Origin: Blautia sp. An249
GTDB taxonomy: Bacteria > Bacillota > Clostridia > Lachnospirales > Lachnospiraceae
Reading direction: 5' to 3'
DNA length: 64,000 nucleotides
Assembly: GCF_002159835.1 (NCBI RefSeq)
Contig: NZ_NFJL01000013.1
Location: 46,578-110,577, forward strand
Below the pieces are notes generated by a model that did no database searches, was not told where the DNA came from, and saw only the letters and a list, made by a program, of their open reading frames with translations. The position numbers and the translations under genes are program-made. The stretch's first letter is position 1. Every line of letters starts with the position of its first letter. Of this stretch, positions 9,740 to 16,932 are shown one piece after another.

Positions 9740-11101
9740 ATGTCAGGTTTTAACATGAAAGTAACACCGGAGATTGAAAAATTAACGGAGATTTGCCAGG
9801 AAAAGAGCAAAATTGATGTGGATTTATACGGGAAGTATGATGTAAAAAGAGGACTTCGTGACTTAAACGGAAAAGGAGTACTGGCAGGTTTAACTCAAAT
9901 ATCAAATGTTCAGGCAACGAAAATGGTGGATGGAAAAGAAGTTCCATGCGCAGGAAGTCTGTCTTACAGAGGATATAATATCAAAGATTTAACAGCAGGA
10001 TTTTTAAAGGACGACAGGTTTGGTTTTGAAGAAGTTACTTATTTGCTGCTGTTTGGAGCCCTTCCCAATTCGCAGCAGCTGGAAGAGTTCCACAAATTAT
10101 TAATCAATCAGCAGTCTCTGCCGAGAAATTTTGTAAGAGACGTAATTATGAAAGCGCCCAGTAAAGATATTATGAACGCACTGTCCAGATGTGTTCTGAC
10201 GTTATATTCTTATGATAAGAATCCGGACGATACGTCTTTGCCCAACGTTTTAAGGCAATGTCTGAACCTGATAAGTGTATTTCCAATGCTTTCCGTTTAT
10301 GCATATCATGCATATAACCATTATGAGAGAGGGAAAAGCCTTTATATTCACCACCCGGGAAAAGATTTGTCAACTGCTGAGAATATTCTGCGGATGCTGC
10401 GTCCGGATAAAAAGTACACACCGCTGGAAGCAAAGATATTAGATCTGGCGCTGATTATTCATATGGAGCACGGCGGCGGTAACAACTCTACCTTTACCAC
10501 CCATGTGGTTTCTTCTTCCGGAACAGATACTTATTCCGCAATTGCGGCTGCCCTTGGTTCTCTGAAAGGTCCGAAACATGGAGGGGCCAATATTAAGGTG
10601 GTGAAAATGTTCCAGGATTTGAAAAAAGAAGTCAGAGACTGGGAAGATGAAGATGAAGTAAGAGCTTATCTGGAACGGCTGTTACATAAAGAAGCTTTCG
10701 ACAGAAAAGGCCTGATCTACGGTATGGGACATGCGATCTATTCCGTATCCGATCCCCGCGCAGAAGTCTTCAAAGGCTTTGTGGAGCAGTTAGCTTATGA
10801 AAAGGGAAGAAAGAAAGATTACAGGCTCTATTCCATGGTAGAACGTCTGGCGCCGGAAGTAATTGCAAAAGAGCGCAGAATTTATAAAGGGGTCAGCGCT
10901 AACGTGGATTTCTACAGCGGATTTGTATACAGCATGCTGGATCTTCCTCTGGAACTGTATACACCGATGTTTGCCATTGCACGTATTGTAGGCTGGAGCG
11001 CTCACCGTATGGAAGAGTTAATCAATGCAGATAAGATTATCCGTCCCGCTTATAAAAACGTACTGGGAGCAGCAGAATATAAACCATTAAACGAACGCTG
11101 A
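9740..11101 (+). CDS. gltA: Citrate synthase
   Basis: 453 residues of the type II-like/clostridial citrate synthase group. It condenses acetyl-CoA with oxaloacetate. Catalytic histidines lie in MEHGGGNNSTFT and GMGHAIYSVSDPRA, the catalytic aspartate in ANVDFYSGFVY; LKGPKHGGAN is also conserved. The N-terminal ~40 residues precede the core. RBS AAAGGAG. No other TCA-cycle genes are nearby, consistent with an incomplete branch serving glutamate synthesis alongside gdhA. Confidence 0.95.
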   Translation: MSGFNMKVTPEIEKLTEICQEKSKIDVDLYGKYDVKRGLRDLNGKGVLAGLTQISNVQATKMVDGKEVPCAGSLSYRGYNIKDLTAGFLKDDRFGFEEVTYLLLFGALPNSQQLEEFHKLLINQQSLPRNFVRDVIMKAPSKDIMNALSRCVLTLYSYDKNPDDTSLPNVLRQCLNLISVFPMLSVYAYHAYNHYERGKSLYIHHPGKDLSTAENILRMLRPDKKYTPLEAKILDLALIIHMEHGGGNNSTFTTHVVSSSGTDTYSAIAAALGSLKGPKHGGANIKVVKMFQDLKKEVRDWEDEDEVRAYLERLLHKEAFDRKGLIYGMGHAIYSVSDPRAEVFKGFVEQLAYEKGRKKDYRLYSMVERLAPEVIAKERRIYKGVSANVDFYSGFVYSMLDLPLELYTPMFAIARIVGWSAHRMEELINADKIIRPAYKNVLGAAEYKPLNER

Positions 11102-11201
11102 TTTCCGGCAGGAATCAGAACAAAAAAGAAACAGACAGGGATGTCTTGAAAGGGGAAAACCTTTGGAGGCATCCTTATGTAAAAGCAAAGGGGTTATTAA
11201 A

Positions 11202-11705
11202 TTGTTTAATCGTTTTTTTCCCGATGAATGTGCGGACTCTGCTTATAAAATAGACTATGAAGGTTTATATACCCAGGGGTATCGGGGGCTTTTATTTGAT
11301 ATTGACAATACGTTGGTTCCCCATGGAGCGCCGGCGGATCAAAAGGCAGTTGCGTTGTTTAAACGACTGAAAGAAATCGGTTTTCGCTGTTGTTTCATAT
11401 CGAACAATCAAAAAGAAAGAGTTGCTTCGTTTAATCAGCCCATACAGGTCAGCTTTATCGAAAATGCTCATAAACCGTCTGTGAAAAACTACAGAAAAGC
11501 CATGGAGCGGCTGGGAACGAGCCAGGATACCACCATATTCATAGGGGATCAGCTTTTTACGGATATATATGGGGCGAAGAAAGCGGGAATACGGAATATT
11601 CTGGTGAAACCCATACATCCGAAGGAAGAGATTCAGATTGTTTTGAAACGTTACCTTGAAAAAATTGTTTTACATTTTTACTACAAGGAGGAGGGGATTT
11701 CTTGA
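11202..11705 (+). CDS. YqeG-family HAD-IIIA phosphatase
   Basis: 167 residues from TTG 11202, chosen because AAAGGGG is 8 nt upstream and family members begin close to (M)FxxFFPDE. HAD motifs: LLFDIDNTLVPHG (nucleophile Asp), CFISNN, HKPS lysine and FIGDQLFTDIYGAKKAG. YqeG proteins are often found near aroE/aroK and ribosome-assembly genes; substrate unknown. An upstream TTG at 11163 would add 13 residues but follows no ribosome binding site. The stop overlaps the aroK start (TTGA). Confidence 0.88.
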   Translation: MFNRFFPDECADSAYKIDYEGLYTQGYRGLLFDIDNTLVPHGAPADQKAVALFKRLKEIGFRCCFISNNQKERVASFNQPIQVSFIENAHKPSVKNYRKAMERLGTSQDTTIFIGDQLFTDIYGAKKAGIRNILVKPIHPKEEIQIVLKRYLEKIVLHFYYKEEGIS

Positions 11706-12223
11706 ATCACATTGTCGTAATAGGATTCATGGGGTCAGGGAAAACACGGGTAGGAAAGCGGCTGGCACAGGATTTGGAAATGCCGTTTCTGGATGTTGAT
11801 AAGAAAATTGCACAGAACATGAAGATGTCTGTAAAGGAGCTGCTGGATAAGTTTGGAGAGCCCTTTTACAGAGCACTGGAGACGTATACAGGAAAAGAGA
11901 TGCTGAAAGTCAAAGAGCCCACAGTTATCTCTGTAAGCGCAGGTTTCCCGCTGCAGGAACAAAACCAGAAATATTTAAAAGAACTGGGTACTGTAATCTA
12001 TCTGAAAGGCTCGGTGGAGACGCTGAAAAAGAGGCTGGAGGGGAAAAGCAATCCTTTTTTAAGCGATGAAAACCGGGAAGAAAAGATTAAGAAGATGCTG
12101 GCGCAAAGAGAGCCTGTTTACAAAAAAATGGCAGATATCCAGGCTGTAACGGGGGAAAAGCCTTTTGAGGGTCTGATCATGGAAATTGAGGAAAAGCTGG
12201 AAAACAGGATAAAAAACAGTTGA
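11702..12223 (+). CDS. aroK: Shikimate kinase (atypical glycine motif)
   Basis: 173 residues. Phosphorylates shikimate in the chorismate pathway. Walker A at 8-15 (GFMGSGKT), substrate-site D31-V-D33, R57 and the C-terminal REPVY arginine are present. However the usual Gly-Gly-Gly loop (around residues 79-81) reads SVSAGFP, so shikimate binding may be altered. TTG start with AAGGAGGAGG upstream, overlapping the yqeG stop by 4 nt. Other aro genes are absent nearby. Alternative: a shikimate-kinase-like kinase with another small substrate. Confidence 0.8.
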   Translation: MNHIVVIGFMGSGKTRVGKRLAQDLEMPFLDVDKKIAQNMKMSVKELLDKFGEPFYRALETYTGKEMLKVKEPTVISVSAGFPLQEQNQKYLKELGTVIYLKGSVETLKKRLEGKSNPFLSDENREEKIKKMLAQREPVYKKMADIQAVTGEKPFEGLIMEIEEKLENRIKNS

Positions 12224-12285
12224 AAAAAGCAATTGTTTATTATAAAATAAAATTTAAGCGTACTTGAATTGAAGGAGGAAATAAC

Positions 12286-12843
12286 ATGATATCAGCAGGT
12301 GATTTCAAAAACGGTATTACCCTTGAAATCGACGGGAATGTCTGCCAGATTGTTGAGTTTCAGCACGTAAAACCTGGAAAGGGAGCAGCGTTTGTAAGGA
12401 CCAAGTATAAAAACATTATAACCGGAGCAGTCCTGGAGAAATCTTTCCGTCCTACGGAAAAGTTCCCGCAGGCTCGTATTGAACGAGTGGACATGCAGTA
12501 TTTATATAACGATGGTGAGTTATATTACTTTATGGACGCAGAAACATTCGAGCAGATCGGTCTGAATAAAGAAGCGGTAGGCGATAATCTGAAATTTGTA
12601 AAAGAGAACGAAATTGTGAAGATCTGTTCTCATAACGGCAATGTATTTGCGATTGAGCCGCCGTTATTTGTAGAATTAAAGGTAACAGAAACAGAGCCGG
12701 GCTTTGCAGGCAATACTGCCCAGGGCGCAACCAAACCTGCGACGGTAGAAACCGGAGCAGTAATCAATGTTCCTTTATTTGTAAATGAAGGCGATACCTT
12801 AAAGATTGATACTCGTACCGGAGAATATCTTTCCAGAGTATAA
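12286..12843 (+). CDS. efp: Translation elongation factor P
   Basis: 185 residues, full length, with three OB-like domains. EF-P rescues ribosomes stalled at polyproline stretches. The loop residue normally modified is K32 ([14 protein letters not shown]). The C-terminal signature [14 protein letters not shown] is intact. Strong RBS AAGGAGG. The 62-nt gap after aroK contains AT-rich sequence likely holding its own promoter. Polyproline-bearing products exist in the window (the proline-rich NlpC protein). Confidence 0.97.
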   Translation: MISAGDFKNGITLEIDGNVCQIVEFQHVKPGKGAAFVRTKYKNIITGAVLEKSFRPTEKFPQARIERVDMQYLYNDGELYYFMDAETFEQIGLNKEAVGDNLKFVKENEIVKICSHNGNVFAIEPPLFVELKVTETEPGFAGNTAQGATKPATVETGAVINVPLFVNEGDTLKIDTRTGEYLSRV

Positions 12844-12895
12844 CATATCCGCTGCGTTTTGCAGCCGGGTTGTCTGAGTGAATCTGATTTTTGAG

Positions 12896-12935
12896 AGGGG
12901 CTGCCGTGATCTGATTGCGGCATCCCTGGTTTTCA
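12896..12935 (+). terminator. Probable terminator of efp
   Basis: Hairpin AGGGGCTGCCG / CGGCATCCCT (12896-12906 and 12918-12927, one mismatch) followed by GGTTTTCATTTCT. Moderate strength. Confidence 0.5.
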
Positions 12936-13015
12936 TTTCTGTACATTCGTACAAATTTTTCTACAAAACCTGAAAAATAAAACAGAGAGTCAAAAAACGG
13001 GGCAAAATACATCCA

Positions 13016-13624
13016 ATGTGGTGGGAAAGGTTCGTAAAAGGCATGATTATATATCAGTTGGTGAATTATAAAAAGAATCTTCCGTTGTTCCGGGAATATG
13101 CCCATATCCCCTATTTAGATCTGGCGATCGTCTTTTTTGATGCGGATATACAGGAGGGCAGGCTGAAACGCCGGCCGATACTCAAAGGAGCACTGGGGGA
13201 GGAAGAACAGGAAACAGAAAAGTTAGAAGAGATGGCCCTCTATGACATGCCGAGAGTATTTCCGGTGAGATTTAGTTCCATCGAATCTACGATACAGCGT
13301 CTGGAAGGAAAAAAGACAAAAGAAGATGCAAAAGACGGCGCTATTCCCATGTATGTACTAAGCAATACCCGGTGGCTGTTCGGAGCTTCCAGTCTTCTCT
13401 ATCCGGGAGTTTTAAAAAGAATCAGCCAGTATCTGGCAAGTGATCTGTACATTTTGCCAAGCAGTATCCATGAATGTATTATTATTCCCTCAAAATCGGT
13501 ATATACCAGAGAGGATCTGCAGAAAATTGTCCGGGAAATGAATGAGACCCAGGTAAGAGAGGACGAATATCTCTCAGATACCGTGTACCAATATGAAGAA
13601 AGTGGGGATATTCTTTCATATTAA
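13016..13624 (+). CDS. DUF5688-like protein lacking the N-terminal half
   Basis: 202 residues at most. The segments MYVLSNTRWLFGASSLLYPGV and DLYILPSSIHECIIIPS are DUF5688 hallmarks, and WWERFVKGMIIYQLVNYKKN matches the middle of longer family members. Usual DUF5688 proteins are around 300 residues or more, so about a third seems missing; an in-frame stop at 12971 and no start before it show the rest is not encoded just upstream. The start is ambiguous (ATG 13016 or ATG 13043), with weak ribosome binding sites. It may be a short functional variant or a remnant. Function of the family is unknown. Confidence 0.65.
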   Translation: MWWERFVKGMIIYQLVNYKKNLPLFREYAHIPYLDLAIVFFDADIQEGRLKRRPILKGALGEEEQETEKLEEMALYDMPRVFPVRFSSIESTIQRLEGKKTKEDAKDGAIPMYVLSNTRWLFGASSLLYPGVLKRISQYLASDLYILPSSIHECIIIPSKSVYTREDLQKIVREMNETQVREDEYLSDTVYQYEESGDILSY

Positions 13625-13655
13625 AGGGAATTTTTACTTGTTTTAAGGCTAACTC

Positions 13656-13684
13656 TTTACATTTAAATAAAAATGTGGTATCAT
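13656..13684 (+). promoter_or_regulatory. Promoter of tRNA-Arg
   Basis: TTTACA, 17-nt spacer, TATCAT, ending 24 nt before the tRNA 5' end. Confidence 0.75.
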
Positions 13685-13708
13685 AGCACATGCAAATGGA
13701 GTTTGCAT

Positions 13709-13780
13709 GCACCTGTAGCTCAGTGGATAGAGCAGTGGTTTCCGGTACCATGTGCGGGGGTTCGATTCCCTTCAGGTGTG
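13709..13780 (+). tRNA. tRNA-Arg (anticodon CCG)
   Basis: 72-nt cloverleaf: acceptor GCACCTG/CAGGTGT (first pair G-U), D arm GCTC/GAGC, anticodon stem GTGGT/ACCAT with loop TTCCGGT, T arm GGGGG/CCCTT around TTCGATT, discriminator G, no encoded CCA. Reads CGG. An 8-bp inverted repeat (13689-13709) immediately precedes the mature 5' end. The next gene starts 48 nt downstream, with no terminator between them. Confidence 0.95.
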
Positions 13781-13828
13781 TTGACGCAGGTTTTCCGCCT
13801 GTGCGTCGAACTAAAGGAGGATACGAAC

Positions 13829-14740
13829 TTGGATAATTTTAGAGAGTGGTTATCAGATAACCTCCGGTATATCCTTTTGGGGCTGGGGATTCTGATAATT
13901 CTAACTGGATTATTCTTTGGCATCCGGGCCTGTGCAGGAAATATGAAGGGTGATTCCGAACAGGAGACGGAAGTTGTGTCAGAGGATAACAAGGGAGCTG
14001 ATCCTTCTTCTCCGACAAAGGATGGGGAGACTGACGAGAAGAAAGAAAATACCAATGCAATGGAAAAGAATGCATATCCGGAAATCAACGCATTAATTAC
14101 GAAGTATTATCAGGCCATGGGAGAAAAAGATGTAACAGCTCTGCGCTCCGTGGTGGATAATCTGTCACCGGAAGATGAAGTAAAGATTACGAATGCGAAG
14201 GATTACATAAAAGGGTATCAGGTAGGGGATATTTATACGAAGAAGGGGCTGGACGAGAAATCCTATGTGGTATATGTATGTTTCGAATACTTATGCACCG
14301 GGGTTGAAACACCTGTGCCAGCGCTGAGTCAGATTTATGTCCAGACTGATAGTGACGGAAGTTTGAAAATCTGTGGCAACACGGAAGACAGTAAAGAGAT
14401 AACAGACTACATGACACAGCTTCTCTCCGACGAAGATGTGGCAGAGCTGAAGGACGAAGTAAACAGGAAATATGAAGAAGCTCAGAAGCAGGATCCGCAG
14501 TTGGCCAGCTTTTTAGAAAATCTGGGCGAGGATGAAAGCACCGAAAGCGGTCAGGAAACAGATTCTGTGGTGACTGCCAACGACGACTGCAATATTCGGC
14601 AGGAGGCAAATGGAGAGTCAGAAATAGTCGGTGTGATTCCTTCCGGCGAGCAGGCGAAAAAACTTGGTGAGCAGGACGGATGGATTCAGGTTGAATATGA
14701 CGGCCAGACGGGATATGTTTACGGAGATTTGCTTCAATAA
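13829..14740 (+). CDS. Membrane-anchored protein with C-terminal bacterial SH3 domain
   Basis: 303 residues. One N-terminal hydrophobic segment (about residues 13-31, NLRYILLGLGILIILTGLFF) anchors it, then an acidic low-complexity linker (about 36-72), a middle alpha/beta region with AMGEKDVTALRSVVDNLSPED resembling an NTF2-like fold, and an SH3 type 3 domain at the end (NIRQEANGESEIVGVIPSG, WIQVEYDGQTGYVYGDLL), which in such proteins binds cell wall. TTG 13829 chosen from AAAGGAGG 8 nt upstream; the open frame continues back through the tRNA, which is not coding. Likely co-transcribed with tRNA-Arg. Confidence 0.85.
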   Translation: MDNFREWLSDNLRYILLGLGILIILTGLFFGIRACAGNMKGDSEQETEVVSEDNKGADPSSPTKDGETDEKKENTNAMEKNAYPEINALITKYYQAMGEKDVTALRSVVDNLSPEDEVKITNAKDYIKGYQVGDIYTKKGLDEKSYVVYVCFEYLCTGVETPVPALSQIYVQTDSDGSLKICGNTEDSKEITDYMTQLLSDEDVAELKDEVNRKYEEAQKQDPQLASFLENLGEDESTESGQETDSVVTANDDCNIRQEANGESEIVGVIPSGEQAKKLGEQDGWIQVEYDGQTGYVYGDLLQ

Positions 14741-14746
14741 GCAATA

Positions 14747-14800
14747 AAAAAGCATTGAATAGAAACCGAAAATAGTTTCTATCCAATGCTTTTATTTTTT
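14747..14800. terminator. Bidirectional terminator between convergent genes
   Basis: Hairpin AAAAGCATTG..TAGAAAC / GTTTCTA..CAATGCTTTT with T runs on both strands, between the SH3 protein and the deacetylase stop codons; it overlaps the deacetylase stop. Confidence 0.9.
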
Positions 14801-16027
14801 CATAGAGTCGTATGTATTTCCAACCTGCAGTTTTATACCTTTGGCTTCGGCAAGTTCACTGACAGTAACTAACTCATATCCTTTGTCCACCAGTTCAGGA
14901 ATGAAAATTTCTGCAGCAGCCACGGTGGATTCATGAATATCGTGGAGATGAATGATATCTCCATCCTCTGCCTGCGAATATATGGTCTCCAATATGGTGG
15001 CAATATCCGGATTCTCTTCCTTGGCGGCATCCAGGGACCAGAGAATGAAAGGTGAACCTGCTGCTTCTTCCACCGTATCATTGATAGCGCCAAAAGGCGG
15101 CCGTATCAGGGAAGGACTTTCTCCTACAGTATCTCTCAGAATTTCTTCCATGTCGTTTAGTTGTTCCTGGATTTCCTGTGTGCTGAGGGTGGTGAGATCC
15201 ACATGGGAATTGGTGTGATTGCCGAATTCACATCCCAGCTCTTTCATTCGTCTGACAGTTTCCGGATAGCTTTGGATATTGGTGCCGACCAGAAAGAAGG
15301 TTGCTTTTGCGTCATAAGCTTCCAGAACATTTAACAGACGTTCCGTATACATTCCGGGTCCGTCGTCAAAAGTTAAGGCAATCTGCGCGCCTTTTGAAGC
15401 CTTCTTTAACTGAGAGGGGCTGGAAACAGGGGCGGATGCCGAATCGCTGTCTGTTTCATCTTCCTCGGAAGCGGTGGGAGCAGGAGTTGTCCGGGTTTCC
15501 TTCTGAAGAATGCCGTCCTCGGAAAAGGTATAAGATTTTCCCTGGATTTCCACTGTTCCTGTCTGCATAATTCCATCTTCATTCAGGTAATATTTTTCCC
15601 CGTCATAGGTCAGCCATCCCGTCTGCATGATTCCGTCTTTGTCCAGGTAATACCGATGCATATCCGTATCGGTAAACCATCCTGTTACAGGTTTTTCTTT
15701 TACCAGGAAAGTCCAGTCACTGCCGGATGCAACCCAGGTGCCAAGCTCGGCCTCCGGAGAATAGGCAGTTTCTTCCCGGGATTCCTGCTCTTTTATCTCT
15801 TCTTCAGAAGGTTCTTCTGTAGGAGAGGGAGTAACCTGTTCTTTCCTGTAATCCTGGGGAAGAGACCCTTCCTGAGTTTCCTCTGCGATAATTATATCGG
15901 GCAGTACCTCGGGGTTCAGGGGCGCGTAAGAAGCGGACGACTGAGAAAGAAGAAGCCCTGAAATTAAGCAAATAAGAATAATAATACAGGTCAGTACCCG
16001 GCTCGTTGGTTTTTTACGGCCTGGCAA
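14792..16027 (-). CDS. Secreted polysaccharide deacetylase with cell-wall-binding repeats
   Basis: 411 residues. Signal anchor at about 10-30 (CIIILICLISGLLLS), Pro/Glu-rich linker, three to four choline-binding-type repeats (about 100-170: GWFTDTDMHRYYLDKDG, GWLTYDGEKYYLNEDG), then a NodB domain (about 210-385). NodB motifs are complete: TFDDGP, NHTNSH, RPPFG, WSLDA and HLHDIH, giving the Asp/His/His metal site and catalytic pair. Probably removes N-acetyl groups from peptidoglycan or another wall glycan. TTG start with AGGAGG 8 nt upstream. Promoter identified upstream (16066-16094). Confidence 0.92.
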   Translation of the reverse strand: MPGRKKPTSRVLTCIIILICLISGLLLSQSSASYAPLNPEVLPDIIIAEETQEGSLPQDYRKEQVTPSPTEEPSEEEIKEQESREETAYSPEAELGTWVASGSDWTFLVKEKPVTGWFTDTDMHRYYLDKDGIMQTGWLTYDGEKYYLNEDGIMQTGTVEIQGKSYTFSEDGILQKETRTTPAPTASEEDETDSDSASAPVSSPSQLKKASKGAQIALTFDDGPGMYTERLLNVLEAYDAKATFFLVGTNIQSYPETVRRMKELGCEFGNHTNSHVDLTTLSTQEIQEQLNDMEEILRDTVGESPSLIRPPFGAINDTVEEAAGSPFILWSLDAAKEENPDIATILETIYSQAEDGDIIHLHDIHESTVAAAEIFIPELVDKGYELVTVSELAEAKGIKLQVGNTYDSMKK

Positions 16028-16065
16028 AAAATGTTCCTCCTTTCTCTGTTCATTGTACTGTCCCT

Positions 16066-16094
16066 ATCATAACCTTTCTATGTAAAAAATACAA
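16066..16094 (-). promoter_or_regulatory. Promoter of the polysaccharide deacetylase gene
   Basis: Minus strand TTGTAT, 17-nt spacer, TATGAT; about 40 nt upstream of the start codon. Confidence 0.6.
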
Positions 16095-16139
16095 CTGAAA
16101 AATCCGGCATTCGTCAAAAAGTGAGGTGTCAGGGAGCAG

Positions 16140-16168
16140 TTGCCAAGTTTTCTAAAACAAGATATAAT
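16140..16168 (+). promoter_or_regulatory. Promoter of rluF-ligA-metA
   Basis: TTGCCA, 17-nt spacer, TATAAT; divergent from the deacetylase promoter. Confidence 0.75.
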
Positions 16169-16206
16169 AGAAAACAGTGCCAGGAAAGGAATGGAAAGAG
16201 GCCAAG

Positions 16207-16914
16207 ATGATTCGTTTAAATAAATTTTTAAGTGAAGCCGGAATTTGTTCGAGAAGGGAAGCAGACCGTCTGATTGAAGCCGGAAGAGTGTCGGTAAATG
16301 GAAAAAGGGCCTCCGTAGGCGAGAGAGTGGAGGCGGACTGGGAAATTCTGGTGGACGGGAAAAGAGCCCGGAAAAAACAACAGAAAACGCTGCTGGCCTT
16401 TTACAAACCCAGAGGAATTGTCTGCACCTTTGAAAGGAGAAAAGGGCAGGTAAACATCATTGATTTTCTGGATTATCCCATCCGGCTGACGTATGCGGGC
16501 AGGTTGGACAAAGATTCAGAAGGGCTGATTATTCTCACCGATGACGGAGAACTGATTCACAGGATGATGCGGGGCGCCAATGGACACGAAAAAGAATACA
16601 CGGTGGAGATTGATAAACAGGTAACGGAAGATTTCCTGGAACAAATGCAGAAGGGAATTCCGATTCTGGGAAAGATCACCAGACCCTGCAAAGCCTGGAG
16701 AACCGGAGAGAAAACATTCCGTATTATTCTGACCCAGGGGATGAACCGTCAGATTCGCAGAATGTGTGAATATCTGGATTGCCGTGTGGTGAAACTAAAG
16801 AGAATAAGGATAATGAATATTGAACTGGGAGATCTAAAGCCCGGTGAATACCGCTTAATAGAGGGGAAAGACAGAGAACGGCTGGATGCTCTGTTAAACG
16901 GAACAGGAAAATAA
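16207..16914 (+). CDS. rluF: 23S rRNA pseudouridine synthase, RluF-like
   Basis: 235 residues. N-terminal S4 RNA-binding domain (RLNKFLSEAGICSRREADRL), then an RsuA-family synthase domain with catalytic aspartate in GRLDKDSEGLIILT. The segments MRGANGHEKEYTV and MNRQIRRMCEYLDCRVVKLKR are closest to RluF, which modifies U2604 of 23S rRNA in E. coli; RluB-type specificity cannot be excluded. ATG 16207 is preceded by AAAGAGG. First gene of a tight unit with ligA (18 nt) and metA. Confidence 0.88.
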   Translation: MIRLNKFLSEAGICSRREADRLIEAGRVSVNGKRASVGERVEADWEILVDGKRARKKQQKTLLAFYKPRGIVCTFERRKGQVNIIDFLDYPIRLTYAGRLDKDSEGLIILTDDGELIHRMMRGANGHEKEYTVEIDKQVTEDFLEQMQKGIPILGKITRPCKAWRTGEKTFRIILTQGMNRQIRRMCEYLDCRVVKLKRIRIMNIELGDLKPGEYRLIEGKDRERLDALLNGTGK

Positions 16915-16932
16915 GTCGTAACAGGAGGAATT

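Noticed and set aside
13673..13828. Longer start for the SH3-domain protein through the tRNA
   Set aside because: This stretch is the tRNA-Arg gene; a good ribosome binding site supports TTG 13829.
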